Shown here piece by piece: positions 47,760 to 56,798 of a stretch of DNA of 57,156 bases. Origin of the DNA: an uncultured Synechococcus sp. (lineage in GTDB: Bacteria > Cyanobacteriota > Cyanobacteriia > Phormidesmidales > Phormidesmidaceae); NCBI GenBank assembly GCA_937911865.1, contig CALDSK010000219.1:1-57156 (forward strand). Reading direction: 5' to 3'. The stretch's first letter is position 1. Each line of letters starts with the position of its first letter. A program made the translations under genes and the position numbers. Under the pieces are notes generated by a model. The model did no database searches. It saw nothing but the letters and a program-made list of their open reading frames with translations, and was not told the DNA's origin.

Positions 47760-47774
47760 TAACGATTCTCATTA
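47760..47774. promoter_or_regulatory. Fur-like site in the divergent promoter region
   Basis: On the minus strand it reads TAATGAGAATCGTTA, one base from the common Fur-box core AATGAGAATCATT. It lies about 900 bp upstream of the synthetase operon start and about 680 bp upstream of the exporters, so control of either is possible only if their promoters lie far from the start codons. Confidence 0.35.
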
Positions 47775-48102
47775 AGATACTTATATCTTAGCCTATTGTG
47801 TAGCTTTTACCTTTCTACGTTTACTTAACATTTGAGCATCGTTGATATATCGAAAACCTTACGGCTCTCCGCTATATAATGCGTAACTCACTTACTATCC
47901 TGCTGTAGTGCCAGTACGATAGTTGACGACTTTCCGTGATAGTACGCAATTTTGACATCCATATCAACAAATAAAACCAAAGATCACTAAAACTCTTATG
48001 AATAGAGACTTGTTGGTGATCTTTCCAAAAACTATACAAAAGCTTTTCACAACCATGATTTAAGCGGTTATTTCCGTGGTTTCTCAACAGCTCTGTCGAT
48101 AG

Positions 48103-48136
48103 CCGAATGTCAATAGGCATCTCTATTGACATTCGG
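48103..48136. promoter_or_regulatory. perfect 13-bp inverted repeat, possible operator
   Basis: CCGAATGTCAATA (48103-48115) and TATTGACATTCGG (48124-48136) are exact reverse complements with an 8-bp spacer. No T-run follows on either strand, so it is unlikely to be a terminator. It lies 316 bp upstream of the first ABC transporter and could be an operator for a dimeric regulator or the stem of a leader RNA. Confidence 0.6.
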
Positions 48137-48440
48137 AGTTGAAAATAATTCTTGTTATCAGTACTATGACCGTAGCAATAACATTTATAAGTTGTTCTCT
48201 AATTATTATGTGATTTTGGTGGACTGGAAATCTACTTTGCTTTCTAGATTTGTTTAATTAGGTAGCTATTCACAGATAAAGTTGTTGCTGAAAGTTTGTT
48301 CCTGAAAGTATAGTCGGTTTTTACGGCTTCTCGATGTATCCGCTTAAATAAGCTCCAGTGCGGGGATGGCGGTTTTCCTCTCCCTGTTTTATTTAGACGA
48401 AAAAGTCTCAGTGCATGTGGGCGCAGTTGTTTAATTGATT

Positions 48441-48445
48441 AGGAG
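48441..48445 (+). promoter_or_regulatory. ribosome binding site of the first ABC gene
   Basis: AGGAG is placed 6 nt before ATG 48452 and fixes that start. Confidence 0.7.
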
Positions 48446-48451
48446 ATTGGA

Positions 48452-50200
48452 ATGGCAGCAGGAACTTTTAATCGGCTGTTTAGCTTGGCTTCTGCATACA
48501 AGTTTAGATTTTTTTGGGCTAGTGTTACAGCCTTGCTGAGCTCTATCTCAGCGGTTGTTCCATTTATATTGATATATCTGTTATTGCTGGAGCTACTGGA
48601 TAGTTACGATACCAGCTCATCATTTGATCAGAGCTATGTCCTTAAGCTGGCTGTAGGAAGCTTGATTGCAATTGTCTTTAAGTTTGGCATGATGGGTGTT
48701 TCGACAGCGCTTTCTCACATTGCGGCATACAACGTTTTATATGATCTGCGAATTCAGCTGGCTCAAAAGTTGGGTAGTTTATCACAGGGTTATTTTAATG
48801 AGCGTAATACTGGGCAAATTAAAAAGGTTCTAAATGAAGATGTTGAAAACGTAGAACTGTTTTTGGCTCACAGCATTCCAGATATTTTATCTTCCGCCTT
48901 TCTGATTATTATCGTTGCGGTCTACCTTTTGATCATTGACTGGCGCTTAGCGCTGGCAACGCTATCGGTCATTCCTATCGCGTTGTCTGTACAAGCCGTT
49001 TTCATACAAGGCTTACAGCCTATTATGAAAGATTTTTATGATCAAGAAGAACGTTTGAATTCAGCCTTAGTAGAGTATGTTCAAGGCATGGCTACGATCA
49101 AGATCTTCAATAAATCTGTTGAATCTTTTTCAAAATACAGTGATGCTGTTGAAAGCTTTCAGATGTTTTGTAATGCTTTTATCCGAAAGCTAGGGCTGAC
49201 TTGGAGTCTATATGGTGTTCTGATTAAGGCCAACCTGATTGTCATTATTCCTCTAGGGGCTTTTCTATATTGGTTAGACAGTATTACGCTGCCAACTTAC
49301 ATTCTATTTTTGCTGCTGGGGCCGGGGATTTCTATACAGTTCGTGAAGCTGACTCAACAGCTTGGCAGTTTGATGGGGGTTGCGGAAGGCGGCAAGCGAA
49401 TTGGTGCCATTATGGATGAGCCCTCGCTTCAGGAAGGTTCGACCGCTCAATCTCCTAAAGATTTTTCTGTCGAATTGCGCGATGTTTCTTTTTCCTACGA
49501 GGATAAGCAAGTACTAGATGGAATCGATTTACGGATACCGCCGGGAAGCATGACCGCACTTGTCGGCCCTTCAGGTGCTGGGAAGACAACGATTGGTCGT
49601 CTCATCCCCCGATTTTGGGATGTTGATAGTGGTTCTATTTCCCTTGGAGGCATTGATGTTCGAGATATGAGAATCGAGTCTCTTATGTCTCACGTCTCTT
49701 TTGTTTTCCAAGATACAGTTTTGTTTAATGACACTATGTATGAGAACATTAGGCTGGGTAGTCCAGATGCGTCGCCAGACGATGTTATTGAAGTGGCAAG
49801 GATAGCGCATTGTCACGAATTTATTTCAGCCTTACCTCGTGGGTATCAAACTGTTGTTGGAGAACGCGGTAGCACATTAAGCGGTGGCGAGAAGCAGCGA
49901 ATTTCTATTGCTAGGGCCATTCTTAAAGATGCGCCCGTTATCATTTTGGATGAAGCAACTTCTGCAATAGATCCTGAGAAAGAAGTGTTGATCCAAGATG
50001 CGTTGAGTAGGTTAGTTCAAAATAAAACACTTTTAGTGATTGCACATCGCTTATCAACGATTGTTGATGCTGATGAAATTGTGGTGCTTGATGCAGGGAA
50101 AGTGGTTGCTAAAGGCGCACATGAGGACTTATTGCAATCCAGTCGTCTGTATAGCAACATGTGGAGAGCTCATCTGGCTACTCAAAGCTGGACGGTATAG
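48452..50200 (+). CDS. ABC transporter, fused permease-ATPase half (YbtP/IrtA-like)
   Basis: An inner-membrane type IV half-transporter of 582 residues. The first 320 residues form about six membrane helices; the ATPase follows with Walker A GPSGAGKTT near 371, signature LSGGEKQRIS near 476 and Walker B VIILDEAT near 496, plus the switch His in IAHRLST. The phrases RFWDVDSGSI and VSFVFQDTVLFNDT are typical of the siderophore-associated group (YbtP/YbtQ, PchH/PchI, IrtA/IrtB). It pairs with the next gene, 114 bp downstream, to make a heterodimer. In relatives these move iron-siderophore complexes or siderophores across the inner membrane; direction here cannot be read from sequence. General multidrug-type export is the alternative. 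Confidence 0.88.
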   Translation: MAAGTFNRLFSLASAYKFRFFWASVTALLSSISAVVPFILIYLLLLELLDSYDTSSSFDQSYVLKLAVGSLIAIVFKFGMMGVSTALSHIAAYNVLYDLRIQLAQKLGSLSQGYFNERNTGQIKKVLNEDVENVELFLAHSIPDILSSAFLIIIVAVYLLIIDWRLALATLSVIPIALSVQAVFIQGLQPIMKDFYDQEERLNSALVEYVQGMATIKIFNKSVESFSKYSDAVESFQMFCNAFIRKLGLTWSLYGVLIKANLIVIIPLGAFLYWLDSITLPTYILFLLLGPGISIQFVKLTQQLGSLMGVAEGGKRIGAIMDEPSLQEGSTAQSPKDFSVELRDVSFSYEDKQVLDGIDLRIPPGSMTALVGPSGAGKTTIGRLIPRFWDVDSGSISLGGIDVRDMRIESLMSHVSFVFQDTVLFNDTMYENIRLGSPDASPDDVIEVARIAHCHEFISALPRGYQTVVGERGSTLSGGEKQRISIARAILKDAPVIILDEATSAIDPEKEVLIQDALSRLVQNKTLLVIAHRLSTIVDADEIVVLDAGKVVAKGAHEDLLQSSRLYSNMWRAHLATQSWTV

Positions 50201-50301
50201 AGGGTGCTAAAGATACCTCCAATGAGTACCTATTCAAGACCAGTATGGGTATTAATTTGTTAATGAATGTCACATGCTCAATATAGACGCATTGGTTGTG
50301 T

Positions 50302-50307
50302 AAGGAG
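50302..50307 (+). promoter_or_regulatory. ribosome binding site of the second ABC gene
   Basis: AAGGAG lies 7 nt before ATG 50315. It decides against the longer frame that opens at 50267. Confidence 0.75.
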
Positions 50308-50314
50308 TATCAGT

Positions 50315-52096
50315 ATGCTTGGCAAGATTCTTAATTTAAAGCTTTCTAGCGCGGAAAAAAAGCGATTAAGAAAAGGAACTATCATTAAATTTTTTGAGGG
50401 CTCCTTACTGAGTGCTCCTCTGATATTTGTTTTCTTGGTTTTGAACGATTTATTTGATGACTCTTTATCGCTTTTAAAAGTGGTTCTGTTAACTGCTGCG
50501 TTGATTATTTGTTTGTTTCTACAGGGCGCTTTAAACTACTGGGCGATGATGATTAATTATCCTAATGCCTATAGTCTCATGAAACAGCTAAGACTACAGT
50601 TGGGAAATCATATACGCTTATTGCCAATGTGGTTTTTCTCGAGGCGAAAAACTGGCGATCTGGGTACGATCGTTACTCAAGATATTAAGAACATAGAGCC
50701 TGTTCCTTCTTTCCTATATTCGGAAGTGATTGGCATTATTACAACGCTGATTGTTTCTAGCATTTTGCCGTTTGCTTTGAACTGGCGCTTGGGACTGGCT
50801 ATTTTGATCGGTCTACCCTTATCTATCCCCATCTTTTTGTGGACTGATCGGCTCTATAAACAGTGTAATCTCTCGAAGCAGAAGGCTTTGGTAGAGGTCA
50901 ATTCACGAATTATTGAGTATGTGCAAGGAATCAGTGTGATTCGTGCATTCAATCAAACCGGAGCCCGTTTTAGTAAGTTAGAAAATGCTTTAGAGACTTA
51001 CAGGAAAACGAATATAGATGAGGTGGTTAAGCTGGCAGCTCCGATTATGTTTTTTTCTGGGGTGCTAGAGTTAGGTGCTTGCTTAATCTTACTGATTGGC
51101 CCATACGTGTTGTTTAATGGTCAAGTTACATTACCCGTATTGATTTATTTCTTGGTTTTGAGTTTGGCTATTTATTCTCCATTTCAAGGTATGGCCGACT
51201 TAATTGCTCAAATTAGGACAACGCAGACATCTCTGGGTCGAGTTAGAGAGGTGATGACAACACAGCCTCTTCAAGAATCTTATGCTGACCAGTCTTTTAC
51301 TGGTTTTGACATTGAGTTTCACAATGTCTCTTTTCAGTACGAAGATAAAAGGGTTTTACATGATGTGAATTTTAAGGTTCGTGAGCGTAGCATTACGGCA
51401 CTAGTTGGACCGTCTGGTTCTGGCAAAACTACAATTACTAATTTAATTGCGCGCTTTTGGGATGTTGATGATGGTTCGATTTTGATCGGGGGCGTAAATA
51501 TTAAAGATGTGAAAACTGAATATCTTCTTGCCAATATTAGTATTGTTTTTCAAGATGTCTATCTATTTAACGATACAATTTTAAATAATATTAGGCTTGG
51601 GGCTCCTGATGCTACGTTTGATCAGGTTGTAGAGGCTGCTCGATTAGCCCGCTGCCATAATTTTATCGAAGCGCTATCAGAGGGTTACAACACCATTGTT
51701 GGAGAAGGTGGTTCAACGCTATCGGGTGGACAAAAACAGCGGATTTCTATTGCTCGAGCCATTTTGAAAGATACTCCCATTATTTTGCTTGACGAAGCAA
51801 CTGCCGCACTCGATCCGGAAAACGAGAGCCTGATTCAGCAAGCCATCGATGAGCTGGTTTCAACCAAAACGCTCATTATTATTGCTCATCGGCTGTCTAC
51901 AATTAAGGCTGCTGACCAAATTTTAGTGTTAGATCAAGGCAGAGTTGTTGAACATGGTAAGCATAATGATCTGTTAGCGCTCAATGGTCTGTACAAGCGT
52001 TTGTGGTCTTATCGTCAGCGGGCTAAGAACTGGAAGCTGTCTTCAAACAAAAGGGTTATCCGTAAGACTGGGAGGCTAGGCAGTGGAATTAGTTGA
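50315..52096 (+). CDS. ABC transporter, fused permease-ATPase half (YbtQ/IrtB-like)
   Basis: Partner half-transporter of 593 residues, started at ATG 50315 because a good AAGGAG precedes it. Membrane part about 25-310; ATPase with GPSGSGKTT near 364, LSGGQKQRIS near 468, IILLDEATAALD and the switch His in IIIAHRLST. It shares RFWDVDDGSI and SIVFQDVYLFNDT with the preceding protein, so the two look like an old tandem duplication working as a heterodimer. Both ATP sites look complete. A basic C-terminal tail follows the ATPase. The last 14 bp overlap the start of the MacB-like permease gene, so the exporter genes are likely one operon. Confidence 0.88.
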   Translation: MLGKILNLKLSSAEKKRLRKGTIIKFFEGSLLSAPLIFVFLVLNDLFDDSLSLLKVVLLTAALIICLFLQGALNYWAMMINYPNAYSLMKQLRLQLGNHIRLLPMWFFSRRKTGDLGTIVTQDIKNIEPVPSFLYSEVIGIITTLIVSSILPFALNWRLGLAILIGLPLSIPIFLWTDRLYKQCNLSKQKALVEVNSRIIEYVQGISVIRAFNQTGARFSKLENALETYRKTNIDEVVKLAAPIMFFSGVLELGACLILLIGPYVLFNGQVTLPVLIYFLVLSLAIYSPFQGMADLIAQIRTTQTSLGRVREVMTTQPLQESYADQSFTGFDIEFHNVSFQYEDKRVLHDVNFKVRERSITALVGPSGSGKTTITNLIARFWDVDDGSILIGGVNIKDVKTEYLLANISIVFQDVYLFNDTILNNIRLGAPDATFDQVVEAARLARCHNFIEALSEGYNTIVGEGGSTLSGGQKQRISIARAILKDTPIILLDEATAALDPENESLIQQAIDELVSTKTLIIIAHRLSTIKAADQILVLDQGRVVEHGKHNDLLALNGLYKRLWSYRQRAKNWKLSSNKRVIRKTGRLGSGIS

Positions 52097-53297
52097 AACG
52101 TTTAATATGGCGTTGAATACGCTAACTACAAATAAGTTTCGCAGTACTTTGACTATGTTGGGTATTGTCATTGGAAATGCCTCAGTGATTGCGATGGTAG
52201 GGATTGGACAGGGTGGCCAAAGATTAGCAGAAGCAGAGTTTCTAAAGCTGGGGTCTAATTTGCTGTTTGTTAATCCTGGGAGCCCTGAAGTGCAAGACCA
52301 ACCCGTGAATTTGCCTGAAACTCTTGTGCTGTCTGATGCGATCGCTATTAAGAATCAGGTTCCCACCATCAAGGCAGTTGCGCCTGAAATCAACGTCAGA
52401 GAGCTAGTTAGCTATCGTAATAAGAACACTAATACTTTAGTGACAGGAACAACGCCTGAGTCAACTTTTGTCAGAAATTTTAGAATTGCTAAAGGGCGAT
52501 TTTTAAGCCAATTAGACATTGAACGAAATAATCAAGTGATTGTTTTGGGCGCTGATTTATCAAGTCAGCTGTTTGGCAATCATGATCCGATTGGAGAGAA
52601 AATCCGAGTTAAGCAAGTTTCATTTACTGTGGTTGGGGTCATGTCTTCCAAAGGCTCTTTCCTCGGCAACAACTTAGATGACGCTGTGTTTATTCCAATC
52701 TCTGTTATGTCAACTCGAATTTCGGGTCAGACATCTCCCCATGGTATTGAGCTATCTACTATTTGGCTTTCTGCTAAAGATAAAAAGAGCGTCCCGATAG
52801 CCAAATTTCAGATCACAAATCTGCTGAGACTACGGCACCGTATCACTCAGGAAGATGACTTTACTGTGGAAACGTTGGACGAGGTTTTAGGGGTTGTTGA
52901 TGCAATCACCGGGGGACTGGCACTGATGATGGTAGTAATCGCTGGCATTTCTCTTATTGTAGGCGGTACTGGCATTATGAATATGCTCTTAGTTTCAGTT
53001 AATGAACGCACCAATGAAATAGGTCTTCGTAAAGCCATTGGCGCGACTCAGACAGATATACTGACTCAATTTTTAATAGAGGCTATTATTCTGTCTGTCA
53101 TTGGGGGTACGGCTGGTATTCTTGTTGGCGTTCTAGGTGTGGGTCTCATCGGTGTAGCAACGCCTCTAAAGGCTGGGGTCTCGATGATAGCAGTGCTTGT
53201 TTCTGTTAGCGTTTCGGGGACAATAGGACTTGTGTTTGGCGTCATTCCTGCAAAACAAGCTGCTAAGCTTGACCCAATTGTTGCATTGCGCAATTGA
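52083..53297 (+). CDS. MacB/DevC-like ABC permease without ATPase
   Basis: An FtsX/MacB-type inner-membrane permease of 404 residues. One N-terminal membrane helix (LTMLGIVIGNASVIAMVGIG, about 21-40) is followed by a large periplasmic domain (about 45-270) and three C-terminal helices (about 278-400). NERTNEIGLRKAIGA is the hallmark coupling segment. A GTG start at 52083 gives the family-like N-terminus and overlaps the previous gene by 14 bp, with GGAGG just upstream. The ATPase that MacB carries fused is encoded separately at 54960. Mechanotransmission families of this kind drive efflux of small molecules or lipids with a periplasmic adaptor and a TolC-type outer channel; no TolC gene is seen here. 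Confidence 0.88.
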   Translation: MELVETFNMALNTLTTNKFRSTLTMLGIVIGNASVIAMVGIGQGGQRLAEAEFLKLGSNLLFVNPGSPEVQDQPVNLPETLVLSDAIAIKNQVPTIKAVAPEINVRELVSYRNKNTNTLVTGTTPESTFVRNFRIAKGRFLSQLDIERNNQVIVLGADLSSQLFGNHDPIGEKIRVKQVSFTVVGVMSSKGSFLGNNLDDAVFIPISVMSTRISGQTSPHGIELSTIWLSAKDKKSVPIAKFQITNLLRLRHRITQEDDFTVETLDEVLGVVDAITGGLALMMVVIAGISLIVGGTGIMNMLLVSVNERTNEIGLRKAIGATQTDILTQFLIEAIILSVIGGTAGILVGVLGVGLIGVATPLKAGVSMIAVLVSVSVSGTIGLVFGVIPAKQAAKLDPIVALRN

Positions 53298-53421
53298 GTT
53301 CTAATTTTTATAGCTGTCTAAAATAAAATTCGTAAAGTGTTTACTTGTAGCCACATAAACCTAATGAGGATGAATTCGTTATGTTTGAGGCTCTTTACCA
53401 ACGCTGCATGAACAGGATCAA

Positions 53422-54840
53422 ATGAAAACAGAAGACAAGAAGCCTTCGACGGAGATTCTTAATCAAACGGAAATCCTTAATCAATCTGTCACAGATTCAT
53501 TACCTGGCTTGATTGATAAACCAAAGCACGGGAGAAAGCATAGAAGAAAGCGATGGCTAATGATTGGTGCGCTGGTCTTTGCTACAACCACAGCAGCAGT
53601 TGTCTATGTTGTGAATCGAAATCTTACTGAGCAAAACCAGACGGATATTGAGGCATTAATAGAAGAGGTCCGGGAGCAGTCTATTAATCTTCGAGTCAGT
53701 GCTTCTGGCGTTATTCAATCTGTACAAAGCGTAAATATTAGTCCTAAGGTTGCTGGACGAGTTGATAGTTTGTTTGTGGAGCAAGGCGATTTTGTCAGCG
53801 AAGGCCAGTTAATTGCTCAGATGGAGAATACTGATGTAAAAGTCCAAGTCCGAGAGGCAAAGGCAAATTTAGTCAGGGCAGAGGCTCGTCTAGACGAGCT
53901 GAGGGCTGGTAACCGCCGTCAAGATATTGCTGCGGCTGAGGCTGAAGTCTCAAGTAAGGTTGCACAATTAGTAGAGGGTGAGGCTGCTTTATCACTGGCT
54001 GATCAGCAGGTTGAACGTAATCAGCTTTTGGTTGAGAAAGGTGCAATTTCACAAGATGAGTTTGATTTTATCAAGACTGAACAGGATAGAGCTAGGGCGA
54101 ATGTTCAACAGTTAGAAGCGGCTGTCGTAGAGGCGAATCAGCAGCTTGAGATTCAGCAAGATGGCAGTCGTCCAGAGAGTATTGCAGCGGCTGAAGCGGA
54201 TGTAGCCGCTGCGACAGCACAGCTTGAACTTAACGAAACGCTGCTTGAAGACTCTTTTTTACGGGCTCCTTTCTCAGGCGAGATTAGCCAGAGATATGCA
54301 ACAGAAGGAACGTTTGTTACACCCACGACGTCTGTTTCTAATGAAATTTCTTCAACATCTGCTTCTATCGTTGCTCTAGCCCAGGGGACTGAGGTCCTTG
54401 CTCAGGTTACAGAGGCTGATGTTCGTCAGATCAAACCTAACCAGGAGGTTAAGGTCGTTGCGGATGCTCTTCCGGATGAAGTGTTTACAGGACGTGTTCT
54501 TCTCATTGCTCCTGTGGCTATTAAACAGCGCGATGTTACCTTGTTTGAGGTCCGCGTGTCTCTTATGGAGAATGAATTATTAAAATCTGGTATGAATGTG
54601 GATTTAGAGTTTATTGGTGACCAAATTGAAAAAGCCATAGTTGTTTCTACCGTTGCTATTGTGAATCAAGATGGTGAAAGCGGGGTTTTAGTCTCTAATG
54701 AAGACAATCAGCCGGAATTTCGTCCTGTAGAAGTGGGTACTGCGGTCGATGATAAGATTCAGATTTTAGAAGGTATTTCAGAGGGAGAACGAATATTCGT
54801 CGGCCTGCCTCCGGGACAAGTGCTTGAAGATATCCAGTAA
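53422..54840 (+). CDS. MacA/HlyD-type membrane fusion protein
   Basis: Periplasmic adaptor of 472 residues. A basic cytoplasmic N-terminus (KHGRKHRRKRW) leads to one membrane helix (about 46-66), then a lipoyl-like half (VSPKVAGRVDSLFVEQGDFVSEGQLIAQMEN type, about 105-140), a long Ala/Glu-rich coiled-coil hairpin (about 140-270), the second lipoyl half (LRAPFSGEI) and beta-barrel parts. It should bridge the permease to an outer-membrane channel. Near the N-terminus an 18-bp duplication (53449-53484) doubles TEILNQ, and the stop region is duplicated as a 12-bp repeat (54829-54852). Confidence 0.88.
   Translation: MKTEDKKPSTEILNQTEILNQSVTDSLPGLIDKPKHGRKHRRKRWLMIGALVFATTTAAVVYVVNRNLTEQNQTDIEALIEEVREQSINLRVSASGVIQSVQSVNISPKVAGRVDSLFVEQGDFVSEGQLIAQMENTDVKVQVREAKANLVRAEARLDELRAGNRRQDIAAAEAEVSSKVAQLVEGEAALSLADQQVERNQLLVEKGAISQDEFDFIKTEQDRARANVQQLEAAVVEANQQLEIQQDGSRPESIAAAEADVAAATAQLELNETLLEDSFLRAPFSGEISQRYATEGTFVTPTTSVSNEISSTSASIVALAQGTEVLAQVTEADVRQIKPNQEVKVVADALPDEVFTGRVLLIAPVAIKQRDVTLFEVRVSLMENELLKSGMNVDLEFIGDQIEKAIVVSTVAIVNQDGESGVLVSNEDNQPEFRPVEVGTAVDDKIQILEGISEGERIFVGLPPGQVLEDIQ
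53449..53484. repeat. 18-bp tandem duplication in the adaptor gene
   Basis: Units at 53449-53466 and 53467-53484 differ at two bases and keep the frame, giving TEILNQTEILNQ in the disordered N-terminus. Confidence 0.85.
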
Positions 54841-54852
54841 AATATCCAGTAA
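54829..54852. repeat. 12-bp tandem duplication across a stop codon
   Basis: GATATCCAGTAA, ending in the adaptor's stop, is followed at once by AATATCCAGTAA, which gives a second in-frame stop. This parallels the duplicated stop region at 23957-23994. Confidence 0.85.
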
Positions 54853-54959
54853 AAAGGGAGTGGGTCAAACAAAGGTTCCCTATCCGTCCTACTGTCGCTC
54901 TGCGCAGCGCTTAACGATTACAGCAAACCACATCTCCTATTAAAAGACTCAAGCGACTA

Positions 54960-55646
54960 ATGGCCGTTCCACTCATTCAGTTTTTCAACATCTCCAAAGT
55001 TTACGGCACTGGAAATACCGAAGTGAAAGCACTATGGAACGTAGACATGCAAATCGACTGCGGCGAATATTGTTCTATTATGGGTCCATCTGGCTCCGGC
55101 AAATCAACTGCAATGAATATGATTGGCTGCCTGGATCAACCAACAGATGGAGAATATCGCTTTGATGGACAAAACGTTGCCAAGCTCGACGAAAACGAAC
55201 TCGCCATCATTCGCAATCAAAAAATTGGCTTCGTCTTTCAACAGTTTCACTTACTCTCTCATCTGAGTGCCCTTGAGAATGTAGAACAGCCTATGATGTA
55301 TGCGGGCGTAAAAAGCAAAGAGAGAAAAGAACGCGCCGCCGAAGTGCTTGACCAAGTAGGTTTGGGTAATCGATTAAATAACAGACCCAATCAATTATCG
55401 GGTGGACAGCAGCAAAGAGTGGCAATCGCGCGCGCGATCGTTAATAATCCCCTGCTTCTCCTTGCGGACGAACCCACTGGCGCACTAGATACCCAAACTA
55501 CCCGAGACGTCATTGACATCTTCTTTGACCTAAACCAAAGCGGCATCACTGTCGTTATGATCACCCACGAACCAGAAGTCGCCAGACTTACAAACCGGGT
55601 CGTGTGGTTCAGAGATGGCGAAGCCCTTAACCACAGTCTCTGGTAA
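54960..55646 (+). CDS. ABC ATPase, MacB/LolD type
   Basis: A cytoplasmic ATPase of 228 residues that should power the MacB-like permease two genes upstream. Walker A GPSGSGKST near 42, Q-loop QQFHLLSHLSALENV, signature LSGGQQQRVAIARA near 143, Walker B LLLADEPTGALD near 163 and the switch His in MITHEPEVA. Length and motifs are those of LolD/MacB-type ATPases. The gene is separated by 119 bp from the adaptor and has a hairpin terminator 32 bp beyond its stop, so it is probably the last gene of the exporter operon. An antisense open frame over its last 117 bp belongs to read-through of the adjacent transposase remnant and is not a gene. Confidence 0.9.
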   Translation: MAVPLIQFFNISKVYGTGNTEVKALWNVDMQIDCGEYCSIMGPSGSGKSTAMNMIGCLDQPTDGEYRFDGQNVAKLDENELAIIRNQKIGFVFQQFHLLSHLSALENVEQPMMYAGVKSKERKERAAEVLDQVGLGNRLNNRPNQLSGGQQQRVAIARAIVNNPLLLLADEPTGALDTQTTRDVIDIFFDLNQSGITVVMITHEPEVARLTNRVVWFRDGEALNHSLW

Positions 55647-56795
55647 GTAGGGCTCTGTTGGGCAGTGTTGCAAGTGCGCCGAGCAAAGCTCGGCTTTGTT
55701 AGCTAGGCGAAAGTTAACCGTCAGGTGTGAGTAGCAGCAAGTGCGTATTCGCATGACTTTGGCAATAGTGATATCGGGGTGGTTCAAAAAAGGGACGTGG
55801 TTCAAAAATAGTGCCTTCGAGGTAACACTTTCAACCGAAGTTTGACTATCTTTTACAATGGGCTCGTCAGTCTCTATTAAGTCAACGCTCAAGCTCCCTG
55901 GAAGCGCCTGAAGCCCAACAACTTTAGCCCAGTGTGGGTGAGACTGGCCTGTCATTAATTCCAGAGGGCTCTTCCTCTTCCCTACTCTTTCAGAAACCTG
56001 AGATCGCAGAAAACGGCGATGATTGAGAAAGAGTTGAAGTAAATTCAGATAAGCGTCATCCAACCGCCGCCGCAGGACAAAGTGATTTCGCAACCGTGAG
56101 TTCAGATTCTCTACCAACGAACTGGCTCTCGGGTTTTGTTTGAGCACCTGACTCACTGCCCGCATCAGGTCGTAGAACTCGTCTGACAGCTGACTGTGCA
56201 GGCGGTTCCAATGCGCCCAATAAGCATTGGAAGTCGTCTGTTTTCTGTACAGTAGGCACACATCACGGACCGCCGATAGAGAAATCTTAAAGTGGTTCGC
56301 AATTTTGATTAGCTTGTGGTCCAAAACGCCTGCAAAAGCAAGCAGCTGATCCTGTTGATTCTCTAGTACTTTTCTCAGCGCACGAATCTTAGGATACGAC
56401 TTACACTCTCGCTGTCGGAGTTCTGAAACGATAAAATCAAACAGCTCTTCACGGATGGCGAGCGACGGTCCAGCGGGTTCAAACACATCGTGAGAGAGCC
56501 ACTGCAAGAGAGTTTTGATATCCCTTGATAGAGAGACAAGCGCTTGCTTTTTACGCTTGGCATGCATCAACCGAACGGTCAGACGTCGAGTCATGCGATG
56601 GGCTAACTTCGCTCTATTACGTTGTTGCTTTAACTCAGTACACCGTGAGATCGCACCTCTAGCCTTTCTATCGAGATGATTAGACAGTTGTCTGAATTGA
56701 TGTCGAACATGAAAGATATCGCCGTAACAGGACGTTTCAGGAATAACTGCTTTTTGACCTGACCTGAGACCAACACCGCCGTCGGTAATAGCTAA
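55530..56795 (-). pseudogene. truncated transposase remnant
   Basis: The minus-strand frame contains transposase features: DGGVGLRSGQK near the 5' end, a coiled basic region, and SSLVENLNSRLR followed by LFLNHRRF and KSPLELMTGQSHPHW near 55935-56130. Reading in frame upstream of the ATG at 56594 gives 67 more sensible codons to a stop at 56796-56798, beyond which the N-terminal part is missing or out of frame. Similarity to the transposase type seems to end near 55890, and the frame then runs on into the antisense of the ABC ATPase, so both ends look decayed. I recognise a DDE-type transposase common in cyanobacteria but cannot name its IS family. No terminal inverted repeats were found. Confidence 0.7.
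55678..55700 (+). terminator. rho-independent terminator of the exporter operon
   Basis: GCCGAGC (55678-55684), an AAA loop and GCTCGGC (55688-55694) form a perfect 7-bp GC-rich stem followed by TTTGTT. It is correctly placed just after the ABC ATPase gene. Confidence 0.7.
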
Positions 56796-56798
56796 CTA

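Larger units (their letters stand above)
46858..48451. other. 1.6 kb divergent regulatory region
   Basis: This gap separates the minus-strand synthetase operon from the plus-strand exporters, so both promoters should lie here. It is AT-rich. Small open frames (47349-47594 plus; 47575-47772 and 47872-48132 minus) have unconvincing composition and no clear ribosome sites, so I do not call them. It does contain a tandem 15-bp repeat (47502-47555), a Fur-like site (47760-47774) and a perfect 13-bp inverted repeat (48103-48136). Confidence 0.6.

Noticed and set aside
47349..48132. Three small open frames in the divergent region
   Set aside because: Composition is not protein-like, no ribosome sites were found, and one consists largely of a 15-bp tandem repeat. 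They may still be tested by RNA-seq.
55530..55646. Gene on the minus strand overlapping the ABC ATPase
   Set aside because: It is read-through of the decayed transposase frame; the plus-strand ATPase has all motifs to its end.
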